Positions 18,196 through 28,311 of a stretch of 64,000 nucleotides of DNA are shown here, in pieces. This stretch comes from Pseudomonadota bacterium. GTDB taxonomy: Bacteria > Pseudomonadota > Gammaproteobacteria > Burkholderiales > Sulfuriferulaceae. A model generated the notes under the pieces. That model had not been told where the DNA came from. It did not search any database and saw nothing but the letters and a program-made list of their open reading frames with translations. Position 1 is the first letter of the stretch; the number at the start of each line of letters is the position of its first letter. Location of the stretch: NCBI GenBank assembly GCA_021795395.1, contig JAJYPN010000008.1:1-64000 (forward strand). The letters run 5' to 3'. The position numbers and the translations under genes are program-made.

Positions 18196-18878
18196 TGGAT
18201 TTTCCCATCGCAATCAAGACGGTCGTCATCGATCTGGACGGAACCTTGCTCGATACCGCGCCCGATCTCGCTTACGCGGCCGAATTGATGATGCGGGATC
18301 TGGGTTTGCCGGTTCCGGAATTAAATACGATCAAATCCTATATCGGCAATGGCGTATCGCGCCTGGTCAAGCGGGTATTGACCGGCGATCTCGACGCAGA
18401 TCCCGATCCCGAACTGTTCGCCCGTGCCTACGCCATTTATCAGAAGCATTACAGTGAAAACGTCTCGCGCCATTCGCGTCCTTTCGACGGCGTAGTCGAA
18501 GGCCTGCAGCGCCTGCAGGCCGAGGGATTGCATTTGGCCTGCGTCACCAATAAGGCCGAAATCTTCACCATTCCGCTGTTGCGTGATACCGGATTACTGA
18601 AATATTTCGAACTGGTGCTGTCCGGAGACACCTTGCCGCGGCGCAAACCCGATCCGTTGCCATTGCTGCATGCCGGTCATCATTTCGGTACAGAACCATC
18701 CCAGTTGCTGTTGATCGGCGATTCGCTGAACGATACTCAAGCGGCGCGCGCCGCGCGCTGTGCGATTTTTTGCGTGCCTTACGGCTACAATCGCGGGGTT
18801 CCGGTACATGAATTGCAGCCGGATGCGGTCGTTCCCTCTTTGCTCGAGGCGGCAAAACTGGTTACGCGAGCCCACTGA
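18195..18878 (+). CDS. gph: Phosphoglycolate phosphatase (HAD family)
   Basis: Dephosphorylates 2-phosphoglycolate from DNA repair or RuBisCO oxygenation. 227 residues with HAD motif I DLDGTLLDT, motif II (TNK), motif III Lys (RRKPDP) and motif IV (GDSLNDTQAA), plus a helical cap between I and II. The 1-base overlap with rpe and the following trpE give the rpe-gph-trpE order common in Betaproteobacteria. Confidence 0.93.
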   Translation: MDFPIAIKTVVIDLDGTLLDTAPDLAYAAELMMRDLGLPVPELNTIKSYIGNGVSRLVKRVLTGDLDADPDPELFARAYAIYQKHYSENVSRHSRPFDGVVEGLQRLQAEGLHLACVTNKAEIFTIPLLRDTGLLKYFELVLSGDTLPRRKPDPLPLLHAGHHFGTEPSQLLLIGDSLNDTQAARAARCAIFCVPYGYNRGVPVHELQPDAVVPSLLEAAKLVTRAH

Positions 18879-18955
18879 TCATGCTCTGCACATTTACCCG
18901 CCGCAGAATCGCCCTCGGACGCAGGCGCAACCCGCCGTGCCGCGCTGCGGCGCCC

Positions 18956-18961
18956 TATAAT
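18956..18961 (+). promoter_or_regulatory. trpE: Candidate -10 box of the trpE promoter
   Basis: A perfect TATAAT lies 19 bases before the trpE ATG, just after a GC-rich hairpin (GCCGC-GCT-GCGGC). No good -35 box and no Trp-rich leader peptide are visible, so attenuation of the enteric kind is not supported. Confidence 0.4.
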
Positions 18962-18980
18962 TCAGGTAAATGGGGACCGC

Positions 18981-20462
18981 ATGACTGAAGACGAATTCAA
19001 TGGACTGGCGCGCGCGGGCTATAACCGCATTCCGATCACGCGCGTGCTGCCTGCGGATCTGGATACGCCGCTGGCCGTCTATCTCAAACTCGCCAACGCG
19101 CCTTATTCCTGCCTGCTCGAATCAGTCCTCGGCGGCGAACGCTTCGGCCGCTATTCGATTATCGGGTTGCCCGCCCGCACGGTATTGCGCGTGCATGGGC
19201 ATATCGTCACGCTGGAAACCGACGGCGAAAAAACCGAACAGCACACCAGCGACGATCCGCTGGAATTTATCGAATCGGTGCTCAAACGCTACCGAGTGGC
19301 GAAACTCTCCGGGTTACCGCGTTTTTCCGGCGGCCTCGCCGGATACTTCGGTTACGACACGGTGCGTTACATGGAAAAACGCCTGGCGCATTGCCACAAA
19401 CCCGATTTGCTCAATACACCGGATATCCTACTCCTGCTCACCGAAGAACTGGCGGTAGTAGATAATCTCACCGGCAAACTGACCCTGATCGTCTATGCCG
19501 ACCCCGAGCACCACGATGCGTATGCCCGGGCGAATTTGCGGCTCAATCAATTGCGCGCCGCATTGCGCAAACCTTTGGTCATTCCGCAGTCGCTGCCGAC
19601 GGTGGATACCGAAACCGAACGCGAAACGTCCAAAGCCGATTACCTGAAGGCCGTTGCGCTCGCCAAACAATACATCGCCGACGGCGACATGATGCAGGTC
19701 CAGATCGGCCAGCGGCTGATCAAACCCTTTGCCGCGTCTGCGCTGTCGCTGTACCGCGCGCTACGTTCGATCAACCCTTCGCCTTACATGTATTATTACG
19801 ACATGGGCAATTTCCATGTGGTCGGCGCTTCCCCGGAGATCCTGGTGCGGCAGGAGCAACGCGCCGACGGCAATTTCGTGACCATACGCCCCCTCGCGGG
19901 TACCCGGCCGCGAGGCGATACCCCGCAGCGCGACGAAGAACTGGCTGCGGAATTGCTGGCCGACCCGAAGGAGCTTGCCGAACACCTGATGCTGATCGAT
20001 CTCGCCCGCAACGATATCGGCCGCATCGCGCAAACGGGGACGGTCGCAGTGACCGACAAGATGATCGTCGAGCGCTATTCGCATGTCATGCACATCGTCA
20101 GCTCGGTCGAAGGCAAACTCAAACCCGGCACCAGCAATCTCGACGTATTGCGCGCCACTTTCCCCGCCGGCACCCTGACCGGAGCACCGAAAATCCGCGC
20201 CATGGAAATCATCGACGAACTCGAACCGAGCAAGCGCGGGCTATACGGCGGCGCGGTAGGCTATCTGGGATTTAACGGCGAAATGGATCTGGCGATCGCG
20301 ATCCGCACCGGCATCGTTAAAAACGGCAAGCTTTACGTGCAGGCAGCGGCAGGCATCGTCGCCGATTCGGTCGCCGAATCCGAATGGCAGGAAACGGAAA
20401 ACAAGGCGCGGGCAGTATTACGCGCTGCCGAAATGGTGTTGTCCGAACTGGAAGAAATGTAA
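18981..20462 (+). CDS. trpE: Anthranilate synthase component I
   Basis: Converts chorismate and ammonia (delivered by TrpG) to anthranilate, the first step of tryptophan synthesis. 493 residues. The N-terminal regulatory domain holds the LLES motif (feedback binding of Trp), and the C-terminal chorismate-binding domain carries GAPKIRAMEIIDELEP, DLARNDIGRI and the final ...AGIVADS...E..E..NKA region. Full length. Its partner genes trpGDC follow after an oppositely oriented gene, so transcription of trpE and trpG is probably not continuous. Confidence 0.97.
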   Translation: MTEDEFNGLARAGYNRIPITRVLPADLDTPLAVYLKLANAPYSCLLESVLGGERFGRYSIIGLPARTVLRVHGHIVTLETDGEKTEQHTSDDPLEFIESVLKRYRVAKLSGLPRFSGGLAGYFGYDTVRYMEKRLAHCHKPDLLNTPDILLLLTEELAVVDNLTGKLTLIVYADPEHHDAYARANLRLNQLRAALRKPLVIPQSLPTVDTETERETSKADYLKAVALAKQYIADGDMMQVQIGQRLIKPFAASALSLYRALRSINPSPYMYYYDMGNFHVVGASPEILVRQEQRADGNFVTIRPLAGTRPRGDTPQRDEELAAELLADPKELAEHLMLIDLARNDIGRIAQTGTVAVTDKMIVERYSHVMHIVSSVEGKLKPGTSNLDVLRATFPAGTLTGAPKIRAMEIIDELEPSKRGLYGGAVGYLGFNGEMDLAIAIRTGIVKNGKLYVQAAAGIVADSVAESEWQETENKARAVLRAAEMVLSELEEM

Positions 20463-20490
20463 GCGCTCGCTGCCTGGCAGAACACCGAAC

Positions 20491-21729
20491 TCAGCCGAGC
20501 GCCGGCGGCCATGCCAGATAGTCGGGAAATGCGGCGGCCCGGACATCCGCGTTGGCAAAACGGATGAACTCGGCCATGTTCGCGATCTGTTCGTAAAAAT
20601 GGGAAATATGAAATTTTTCCTTATATATTGCAGCCCGCTCCATCCCCAGCGTTACGACCTCTTCCTTATTCGCCAGTATCCATTCAATTCTGTCGCGCAA
20701 ACTATCCCTGGCGAAATCATAAATGATGTCGTCGGCTAAATTGTACCCCTCCGAAACCAACACCTGCCGATTGGACAAACAGGCCGTGCCGTGCGCTATC
20801 GCCCGTATTTGCCGGTCGTGTATGCCGTGCGATGTATTGGGCGAAGCGTGCACGACCGCCAGCGAAGCGGCAATCAGCTCATCGGTATAGGCATAATCCG
20901 AAACCGGGATATAAGCGCCTGTCCTGTTTACGCTATTCAAATGCTCCCATCGGCTCCCGCAAACGATGGCGGGATAATCCATCAACACATCGGCCACCAT
21001 CTCGCTCTCCAGCCGGCGCGCATAATCGTCCAGCAGCGCGATCAGCAGCAGTTTGACCTTGGCAAGGAAGCGTCCTTCCAGGGATAATGCCGGGATATGC
21101 TCGTCTACCAGAGTACAAATCGACCCATGGGTCACGGTGTTCAAATGCGTATCGATGACATCGGCGACCGACCCCCACACCGCAAAAACCGCTTTAGGTA
21201 AAGCTGCCCGAAGATCATTGCGCAATTTCACCGAGGAATTGCCGGTTTTGGGAAAGACCAGTTTGCCCGAAAGTTTTTTCTCGATATCGACGGGTTTTTC
21301 GATTAACGGTGGCAACATGAAAGGTGTCTCGATCCTCCCCACGAATCCATGGCTCAAAGGCAAGCACTTCCTTAGTTCGGCGTGTTCGGGAAACCCGTAC
21401 AAACCCGATTGCCAGTTCGATCCCATGAAATGTAAATCGAAATAATACGCCGGACTGTCTCCAAAAATCGAAATGAACGGTACTTTCGATAATTCCCAGA
21501 AATTCTTGCCGTCGATATTAAACATGCCGCCGATACCGGCAAAACTCAGCACTGCGAGGGGAGCTTCCTGAATCAGCGATAACAGCCGCTGCTGAAAATC
21601 CTGCGCCTGCAAATCCAGCGTAACCGCCGTAACGCCGATGGCTGCGAATTGCGTTTTTAGCGATTGCGAAAAATGTTGAAACACATTGGATCCCGAGCTC
21701 GGTCCAAATACGATTATTTTCTTGTTCAT
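20491..21729 (-). CDS. Glycosyltransferase-like protein (GT-B type), function unknown
   Basis: 412-residue soluble protein. It opens with a Rossmann-like strand (KKIIVFGPSSGSN). The C-terminal half contains a pattern resembling the nucleotide-sugar-binding region of CgeB-like GT-B enzymes (ASPNTSHGIHDRQIRAIAHGTACL...). No signal peptide or membrane segment. It is placed against the flow of the trp genes, between trpE and trpG, and its base composition is a little lower in GC than theirs, which suggests later insertion. Substrate unknown; a role in glycosylating a surface polymer or protein is only a possibility. Confidence 0.6.
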   Translation of the reverse strand: MNKKIIVFGPSSGSNVFQHFSQSLKTQFAAIGVTAVTLDLQAQDFQQRLLSLIQEAPLAVLSFAGIGGMFNIDGKNFWELSKVPFISIFGDSPAYYFDLHFMGSNWQSGLYGFPEHAELRKCLPLSHGFVGRIETPFMLPPLIEKPVDIEKKLSGKLVFPKTGNSSVKLRNDLRAALPKAVFAVWGSVADVIDTHLNTVTHGSICTLVDEHIPALSLEGRFLAKVKLLLIALLDDYARRLESEMVADVLMDYPAIVCGSRWEHLNSVNRTGAYIPVSDYAYTDELIAASLAVVHASPNTSHGIHDRQIRAIAHGTACLSNRQVLVSEGYNLADDIIYDFARDSLRDRIEWILANKEEVVTLGMERAAIYKEKFHISHFYEQIANMAEFIRFANADVRAAAFPDYLAWPPALG

Positions 21730-21793
21730 GCTATTTTCTCATCGGGCCGGTTAGGGCTGACGCCTCTATCCGTGTTGTTAACGAAGCAGGATA

Positions 21794-21822
21794 CGTTACT
21801 GCGTATTCGCAATCGATGCAAG
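21794..21822. repeat. Short remnant of the 25.0/52.5-kb repeat family
   Basis: The stretch CGTTACTGCGTATTCGC (21794-21810) and the following CGATGCAAG share long matches with the interior of the repeat copy at 52509-52774: 16 identical bases with 52646-52661, and on its other strand ACGTTACTGCGTA followed by GATGCAAG. It lies in the 245-base gap between the glycosyltransferase-like gene and trpG, which otherwise shows nothing recognisable. Confidence 0.4.
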
Positions 21823-21974
21823 AAACCAATGAACGGAACGCCTGCTGGATTTCGGGAACGGCGTACGCGCTTCTGTCGTTTTACCGGACGCTGACGCATT
21901 TAGCGGGTAAAATAGCGGGTAGCCGTCCATCACACAATGACTGATAGCCGTGAAATCAACAGGATAATTGAACC

Positions 21975-22558
21975 ATGCTGCTCATGATCGATAATTACGA
22001 CAGTTTTACCTATAATCTGGTGCAATATTTTGGAGAGCTAGGGGAAGATGTGCGGGTATTTCGCAATGACGAAATAGCGCTCGACGACATCTCTGCGCTC
22101 AAACCCGAGCGCATCGTTATTTCGCCGGGGCCGTGTACGCCCAACGAAGCCGGCGTATCGGTACCCCTGATCCGTGCTTATGGCGGCAAGGTGCCGATAC
22201 TCGGAGTGTGCCTCGGGCATCAAAGCATAGGGCAGGCTTTCGGCGGCGAAATTGTCCACGCGCAGCAGCTCATGCACGGCAAAACCTCGATGATCCGGCA
22301 TCTCGACAGCGGCGTCTTTGCCGGTTTGCCCAATCCCCTGCGCGCGACCCGTTATCATTCTCTGGTCATCAAACGGCAAACGCTGCCCGATTGCCTGGAG
22401 ATCACGGCTTGGACCGATGACGGCGAAATCATGGGCGTCAGGCATAAAACACTAGCCATCGAAGGCGTGCAGTTTCATCCGGAATCGATACTGACCGAAT
22501 ACGGGCACGAGATGCTGGCCAACTTCCTCAGGCCGATACAAACTACTCCTATTACAGC

Positions 22559-22562
<4 letters not shown>
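21975..22562 (+). CDS. trpG: Anthranilate synthase component II (glutamine amidotransferase)
   Basis: Releases ammonia from glutamine for TrpE, and in many proteobacteria also serves para-aminobenzoate synthesis. 195 residues of the class I amidotransferase fold: [13 protein letters not shown] at the N-terminus, nucleophile Cys79 in GVCLGHQ, and the His-Glu pair in [11 protein letters not shown]. It overlaps trpD by 4 bases. Confidence 0.97.
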
Positions 22563-23573
<1,011 letters not shown>

Positions 23574-23581
<8 letters not shown>

Positions 23582-24362
23582 TATCCTCGACAACATTCTC
23601 GCCACCAAACGCACAGAAATCGAGCAGTCGAAACGGCAGATGCCGCTTTCCGCAATCGAAGCCGCTGCCAGGGCAATGCCGCCGCCCCGCGATTTCGCCG
23701 CTGCGATCAGTCAGCGTGTGCGACAAAGGCGGCCTGCCGTCATTGCCGAAATCAAACGCGCCAGCCCTTCCAGAGGCTTGCTGCGCGCCGATTTTCAACC
23801 CGCCGCGATTGCGCGGAGTTACGCCGCAAACGGCGCTGCGTGTTTGTCGGTGCTGACGGATGCAACGTATTTCCAGGGCAGCGCGGAATATTTACGCGAA
23901 GCTCGGACTGCGTGTCCGCTCCCCATCTTGCGCAAGGATTTCATGATCGAACCGTACCAGGTTTACGAAGCGAGGGCGATGGGCGCCGATTGCATATTGC
24001 TGATCTCAGCGGCGCTGAGCCTCGCGCAAATGCAGGAAATGGAAAGCGTGGCCGAACAGCTCGGGATGTCGGTACTGGTCGAATCGCATGACAGCGAGGA
24101 ACTCGCCGTCGCGCTGCAATTGCGCACACCGCTGCAAGGCATCAATAACCGCGACCTGCGCACTTTCGACACCCGTTTGCAGACAACGCTCGATTTGTTG
24201 AGCCAGGTCGACGGCGAACGCATCGTCGTTACCGAAAGCGGTATCCATAAGCGCGACGATGTGGCGCTGATGCAAGCGCACGGCGTTCACGCCTTTCTGG
24301 TCGGAGAAACGCCGATGCGAGCGGAAGATCCGGGACGCGCGCTAGCAGAACTATTCGGTTAA
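23574..24362 (+). CDS. trpC: Indole-3-glycerol phosphate synthase
   Basis: Ring closure of CdRP to indole-3-glycerol phosphate. The start is placed at 23574 (MPDILDNILATK), inside trpD, which gives the usual 262 residues; the longer open frame upstream does not look like the family. TIM barrel with AEIKRASPSRG, LRKDFM, E..D.GI-type IN.RDL and the final TESGI and LVGE segments. A weak hairpin after the gene (GCCGGT-ATCA-ACCGGC-TTT, 24404-24422) may end transcription. Confidence 0.96.
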
Positions 24363-24410
24363 AACGTGCTGACCGAGCTATGCAACAGTTCGGCTCACCG
24401 ATTGCCGGTA

Positions 24411-25013
24411 TCAACCGGCTTTACGGGCAACCATATCGATCAATGCCGACATGCCGTGATGGTGCGTGCCTTCACTGATATGTTCGTCGTGTTCGCTCAA
24501 ATGCAGGATCTCCCAGTCGCCGAACTGCTCTTTCAACAGCGCCTGCGTGTACATGTTTTCAGCTGCGGGAGGCCCGCCGGTCTTGTATTCGAGCTGGCGC
24601 GGCGTATAGCCCTGCAACAACAGCAGACCGCCGGGTTTGAGCGCTTTTTTAATACCGTCGAACATGATCTGTCTGCCCGCCGGGCCGACAAATTGGAAAA
24701 AAATACCGGCAACGGCATCGAATTCGCTCTCAGGCCAACGCCAATTCAATAAATCCGCACATTCAAAATCCAGCTCGACCCCGTTTTCCTGAGCAAAACG
24801 CCGGGCTTTGGCCTGAGCGACATCCGAGCTGTCTATCGACAATACCGACAGTCCTTGGCGGGCCAGCCAGACGCCGTTGCGGCCTTCGCCGTCGGCGACC
24901 GCCAGTACGCGCTGTCCGGGGTGCAGCCGATAAGCCTGCTGCTGCAAAAAAATATTGGGTTCCGTGCCGAAAACGAACTCAGGCACGTTATATCGTTCAT
25001 TCCACATGCTCAT
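24411..25013 (-). CDS. SAM-dependent methyltransferase (TehB-like)
   Basis: 200-residue class I methyltransferase with motif I VADGEGRNGVWLARQG, an acidic residue after strand 2 (IDSS), and post-I DLLNW; resembles TehB and small thiol or thioether methyltransferases. Substrate unknown. The start is MSMW at 25013 (Met3 is also possible). No Shine-Dalgarno is visible, because a MITE-like repeat abuts the start codon. It is convergent with the trp operon. Confidence 0.8.
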   Translation of the reverse strand: MSMWNERYNVPEFVFGTEPNIFLQQQAYRLHPGQRVLAVADGEGRNGVWLARQGLSVLSIDSSDVAQAKARRFAQENGVELDFECADLLNWRWPESEFDAVAGIFFQFVGPAGRQIMFDGIKKALKPGGLLLLQGYTPRQLEYKTGGPPAAENMYTQALLKEQFGDWEILHLSEHDEHISEGTHHHGMSALIDMVARKAG

Positions 25014-25019
25014 GGCTTA

Positions 25020-25198
25020 GGACTCGCTAATAAATAACATGGACATACGCTGGGGTTGTTTTGGGTGCAGACCAAGGCGCAGGACGCGCGGTTATGTCAT
25101 TCACAACAAGCGGCGTGCAACACCGGTATGCGCCCAAAACAGCACCAGCCCGGCGGGTTACTGCGTAATGTTTGTTCAGGTTATTCATTAACGAGCCC
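25020..25198. repeat. MITE-like repeat, short copy (179 bp)
   Basis: First full copy of a repeat also found at 52509-52774. Ends are imperfect inverted repeats (GGACTCGCTAATAAATAAC and its near-complement at the right), flanked on both sides by TTA. Inside is a long hairpin-forming pair (TTGTTTTGGGTGCA and the matching TGCGCCCAAAACA). Small open frames within it (ending ...AYVHVIY in both copies) look spurious. It lies immediately upstream of the methyltransferase start. Confidence 0.75.
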
Positions 25199-25217
25199 TT
25201 AATCCTCATCGATGGCG

Positions 25218-25931
25218 CTATTTCGCCGCATTGAGCATCTGATCCAGCTTGTCGGCCGGCACCGCACCGGGCACGCGCTGTCCGTTGCTAAAAAACAAGG
25301 TCGGCGTTCCGGTTACATGCAGCTTGTCTCCCAGTGCAATATTGGCGTCGACCGGATTGTCGCATTTGCCGTCGTTGTTGGGATAGACGTTTTTCAGCAA
25401 GGCATTTTGCCACGCCGCATTTCTGTCCCTGGAGCACCAGATGGCCTTGGAGACGGCCGTGGTACCAGGATGCAAGCTTTCGATAGGGTAAGGAAAATCG
25501 TAGATCGTGACATTATTCATCTTGGCCAATTCCTGTTCCAGCCGTTTGCAGTACGGGCATTCCGGATCGGAAAATACAATCAGTTTACGGCTGCCGTCGC
25601 CTTTGACGAATTTGATCGCATGATCGAGCGGAAAACTGTCTGGGTTGACGGCATTGAGTTTGGCCAGCCGCTCGTTGGTGATATTTTTATGTGTTCTGGT
25701 ATCGACGACGCTGCCGAGAAACAAATAATTGGCGTTTTCATCCGAATAGACGATCTGGCCGTCGATTACTACCTCGTATAAACCCGCGTACGGCGTTTTG
25801 GTCACACTGGTGATGTCGGCTTTGGGAAATTTTGCCTCCAGATTTTTTTTGATCGATGCGGTATCGGCTTTTGCAGTACACGCCAGCAGTCCGGCCAGCA
25901 TCAGCAAGGACAACAAAATACGTTTAAACAT
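25218..25931 (-). CDS. dsbC: Periplasmic disulfide isomerase DsbC
   Basis: Shuffles wrong disulfides in secreted proteins. 237 residues with a signal peptide (about 1-22), an N-terminal dimerisation domain (about 23-85) and a thioredoxin fold with the CPYC active site (C125, C128). A second Cys pair (CS...KC) corresponds to the structural disulfide of DsbC, and the cis-Pro loop is GTPTLFF. Complete and typical. Confidence 0.95.
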   Translation of the reverse strand: MFKRILLSLLMLAGLLACTAKADTASIKKNLEAKFPKADITSVTKTPYAGLYEVVIDGQIVYSDENANYLFLGSVVDTRTHKNITNERLAKLNAVNPDSFPLDHAIKFVKGDGSRKLIVFSDPECPYCKRLEQELAKMNNVTIYDFPYPIESLHPGTTAVSKAIWCSRDRNAAWQNALLKNVYPNNDGKCDNPVDANIALGDKLHVTGTPTLFFSNGQRVPGAVPADKLDQMLNAAK

Positions 25932-25971
25932 GATAATCCTTTAATTGAAAGCGTTGCACAACGATTGCATA

Positions 25972-27132
25972 CTAACCCAATGCTTGCCGTACCAACAAGG
26001 ATTTCAACGGATCAATACGGTTGGCCAGAGCCAGGCCGGTATTGCGCAGCTTCGCGACCCAGGGGTTACGGTGGCGAAACAAATGATGCAATCCGTCGGT
26101 AACCGTTTGTATCGCCGCAATATCGCCGGCGCGCGAGCGCTCGTAACGTCGCAACAGCGCGAAGTCGCCGCAATCCGCCGCGCCGCGCGCCAGCAGTACC
26201 CCGGACAGGCTTTGGGCGTCGCGCAAACCCAGATTGACGCCCTGACCGGCCAGCGGATGGACGCTGTGCGCTGCATCGCCGATCAAAGCCAAACGAGGTT
26301 TGACCAGCGCGTCCACGCGCTTGAAGTTGAGCGGAAACGCCGCAGCCGCGCCGGTCTGACGCAATTCGCCGAGCACCCTATTGCCAGCCCGCGCCACTTC
26401 GTCGGCAAAATCCTGAGGATTCGCCGCGAGCAGCGTCTGCGTATGCGCATCGTCGGTGCCCCAGACGATGGAAATATGCCGATCCGGTAAAGGCAGCCAC
26501 GCCAGCACTCCATCTTCGCGAAACCATTGCCGCGCAATGCCGTCATGCGTGCGTTCCACGGCGAAATTGGCGACTATGCCGAACTGCCGATACGTCTCGG
26601 AGCGCGAACCGATACCGGCCTGACTGCGCACCCATGATTGCCCACCGTCGGCGGCAACGATCAATTTCGCTGACAGCTCGGAGGCGTCGTCGAGCAGCAA
26701 ATACCCTGCCTCAGCCGACCACGATAATTGCCGGGTACGCGCCGAAAAGATCGTCAAATTGGATTGCTGTTGCAATGCTGTCCACAAGCCATGCTGGATA
26801 CGGTTGCTTTCCATGATCCACGCCAATTGCGGCAGGCCTTCGCGATACGCATCGAAATTCAGCAACGCCCCGTTGTCACCACGGATTTCCATGCCGTAAA
26901 CCGGCGCGATACGGGAAACGTCGAATTTTTGCCAGATCCCCATGCTCTGCAAAAATGCCGCGCTGCCGGGGCTGATCGCATAAATCCGGCTGTCCCAGTC
27001 CGTTTCCGGCACGACCGGCGTCTGCGGTTCGACCAGCGCCAGGCTCAAGCCGCTGTCGCGCAACGCCAGCGCCAGCGCCGCGCCGACTATGCCGGCCCCC
27101 ACTATTACTGTATCGTAGACGTGTCTCGTCAT
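25972..27132 (-). CDS. FAD-dependent ubiquinone-biosynthesis hydroxylase (UbiF/UbiI type)
   Basis: Ring hydroxylase of the UbiH/UbiF/Coq6 family. 386 residues: an N-terminal FAD-binding GAGIVGAALALAL motif, a mid-protein ADGGQSWVR segment, and a C-terminal GDAAHSVHPLAGQGVNLGLRD motif closer to UbiF/UbiI than to UbiH. It overlaps the ubiH-like gene by 4 bases. Which ring position it acts on cannot be told from sequence. Confidence 0.88.
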   Translation of the reverse strand: MTRHVYDTVIVGAGIVGAALALALRDSGLSLALVEPQTPVVPETDWDSRIYAISPGSAAFLQSMGIWQKFDVSRIAPVYGMEIRGDNGALLNFDAYREGLPQLAWIMESNRIQHGLWTALQQQSNLTIFSARTRQLSWSAEAGYLLLDDASELSAKLIVAADGGQSWVRSQAGIGSRSETYRQFGIVANFAVERTHDGIARQWFREDGVLAWLPLPDRHISIVWGTDDAHTQTLLAANPQDFADEVARAGNRVLGELRQTGAAAAFPLNFKRVDALVKPRLALIGDAAHSVHPLAGQGVNLGLRDAQSLSGVLLARGAADCGDFALLRRYERSRAGDIAAIQTVTDGLHHLFRHRNPWVAKLRNTGLALANRIDPLKSLLVRQALG

Positions 27133-28280
27133 CCCTGCGCTCCGAATATCATGCGCCGCGCCACGAAACGTTTCAGCGGGCGGATCTGCTGCAACGCCAG
27201 CAAACCGAGACTGCGGCCATGCCGCAATACGGGAATGTCGTTGGAAAACAGGTTCACCAGCAAATCGGTGAAAAACATGCTGCCTGCCGTATCGAGACGA
27301 CGCCCTCCCTGAAAATTCTTTAACATGCGCAGACTGCCCAATTCTTCATGGCGGCTGTCGCGGATGCCGGCCGCCAGTTCCCAGGCGTCGCGCAGACCCA
27401 GATTAAACCCCTGTCCCGCCACCGGATGCAGGATATGAGCCGCGTTGCCGATAATCACCCGATGCGGAGCGATCGTCTCGCGCACATAACTCAAATTGAC
27501 CGGAAAACTGTTGCGGCTCGATACGCTCAGAAAACGCCCGACCCGATCGCCGAAATGCGCGTGCAAATCTCTTAAAAAGACATCGTCTGGCAGTTCCAGC
27601 AAGGCTTTCACGCGTTCTGGCGTGGCAGTCCAGACCAACGCGTAACCGTCGTCTTGCGGCAGCAGCGCTACCGGACCTTCAGCAGTAAAGCGTTCGTAAG
27701 CCCAGCCGTGCGGCCCGACTTCCGCACTTACCAATGCCAGCAACGCATGCTGCGCATAATCTTTCGTCTGTCGCGGCATGCTGCTGCCGGTTCCGCCGTC
27801 GGCAACCACCGCCAGCCTGGAGGTAACATGCCGCGTCACTCCTGCGATCTCAACCCTGGCCCGGGCATAGCCGGCATAGGAAGCGACGTCCTTGACGTGC
27901 GCAGCGGTGACCACCGCCACTTCAGTACGTCGCAAGGCCGCATGCAGACCGCTGTCGAGCTCGGCGTAATCGACCACGTAACCCAAGGCCGGCAAGCTCT
28001 CTTCTGCGGCGTGCAGGCGCGCCATGCCCAGACTTCCCGCCTGCGAAATATGTATGTCCCGAATCTCGGTTACCGTGCGCAACGCCGCCCAGACGTTCAG
28101 GCGTTCCAGGATCAAACGGCTGCCGTAAGACAAGGCCAGCGTACGTTTATGCGCGGGACGGTCCAGGTCGGCCCGCGCTTCCAGCACTTGCACGTCCGTC
28201 TCGCTATCGGCCAGCGCCAGCGCCAGCGCTGCGCCGACAGGACCGCCTCCGATAATCACCACATCGCTGTGTTCACGCAT
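27129..28280 (-). CDS. ubiH: Ubiquinone-biosynthesis hydroxylase UbiH-like
   Basis: FAD monooxygenase, 383 residues, with a GGGPVGAALALAL dinucleotide motif, ADGGTGSS, and GNAAHILHPVAGQGFNLGLRD, the Asn-containing form seen in UbiH. Together with the overlapping downstream paralogue it supplies two of the aerobic hydroxylations of ubiquinone, the main quinone expected in this group. Confidence 0.9.
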   Translation of the reverse strand: MREHSDVVIIGGGPVGAALALALADSETDVQVLEARADLDRPAHKRTLALSYGSRLILERLNVWAALRTVTEIRDIHISQAGSLGMARLHAAEESLPALGYVVDYAELDSGLHAALRRTEVAVVTAAHVKDVASYAGYARARVEIAGVTRHVTSRLAVVADGGTGSSMPRQTKDYAQHALLALVSAEVGPHGWAYERFTAEGPVALLPQDDGYALVWTATPERVKALLELPDDVFLRDLHAHFGDRVGRFLSVSSRNSFPVNLSYVRETIAPHRVIIGNAAHILHPVAGQGFNLGLRDAWELAAGIRDSRHEELGSLRMLKNFQGGRRLDTAGSMFFTDLLVNLFSNDIPVLRHGRSLGLLALQQIRPLKRFVARRMIFGAQG

Positions 28281-28311
28281 CCTTGATCCTCTCGATCCAC
28301 CGGGGAACCTC

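Noticed and set aside
18879-18980. Trp attenuator upstream of trpE
   Set aside because: No leader peptide with Trp codons and no alternative hairpins with a T-run were found.
25027-25209. Open frame of 60 codons inside the repeat (and its 86-codon partner at 52516-52776)
   Set aside because: Both lie within the MITE-like repeat, share their last residues only because the DNA is repeated, and have no ribosome binding site or recognisable domain.
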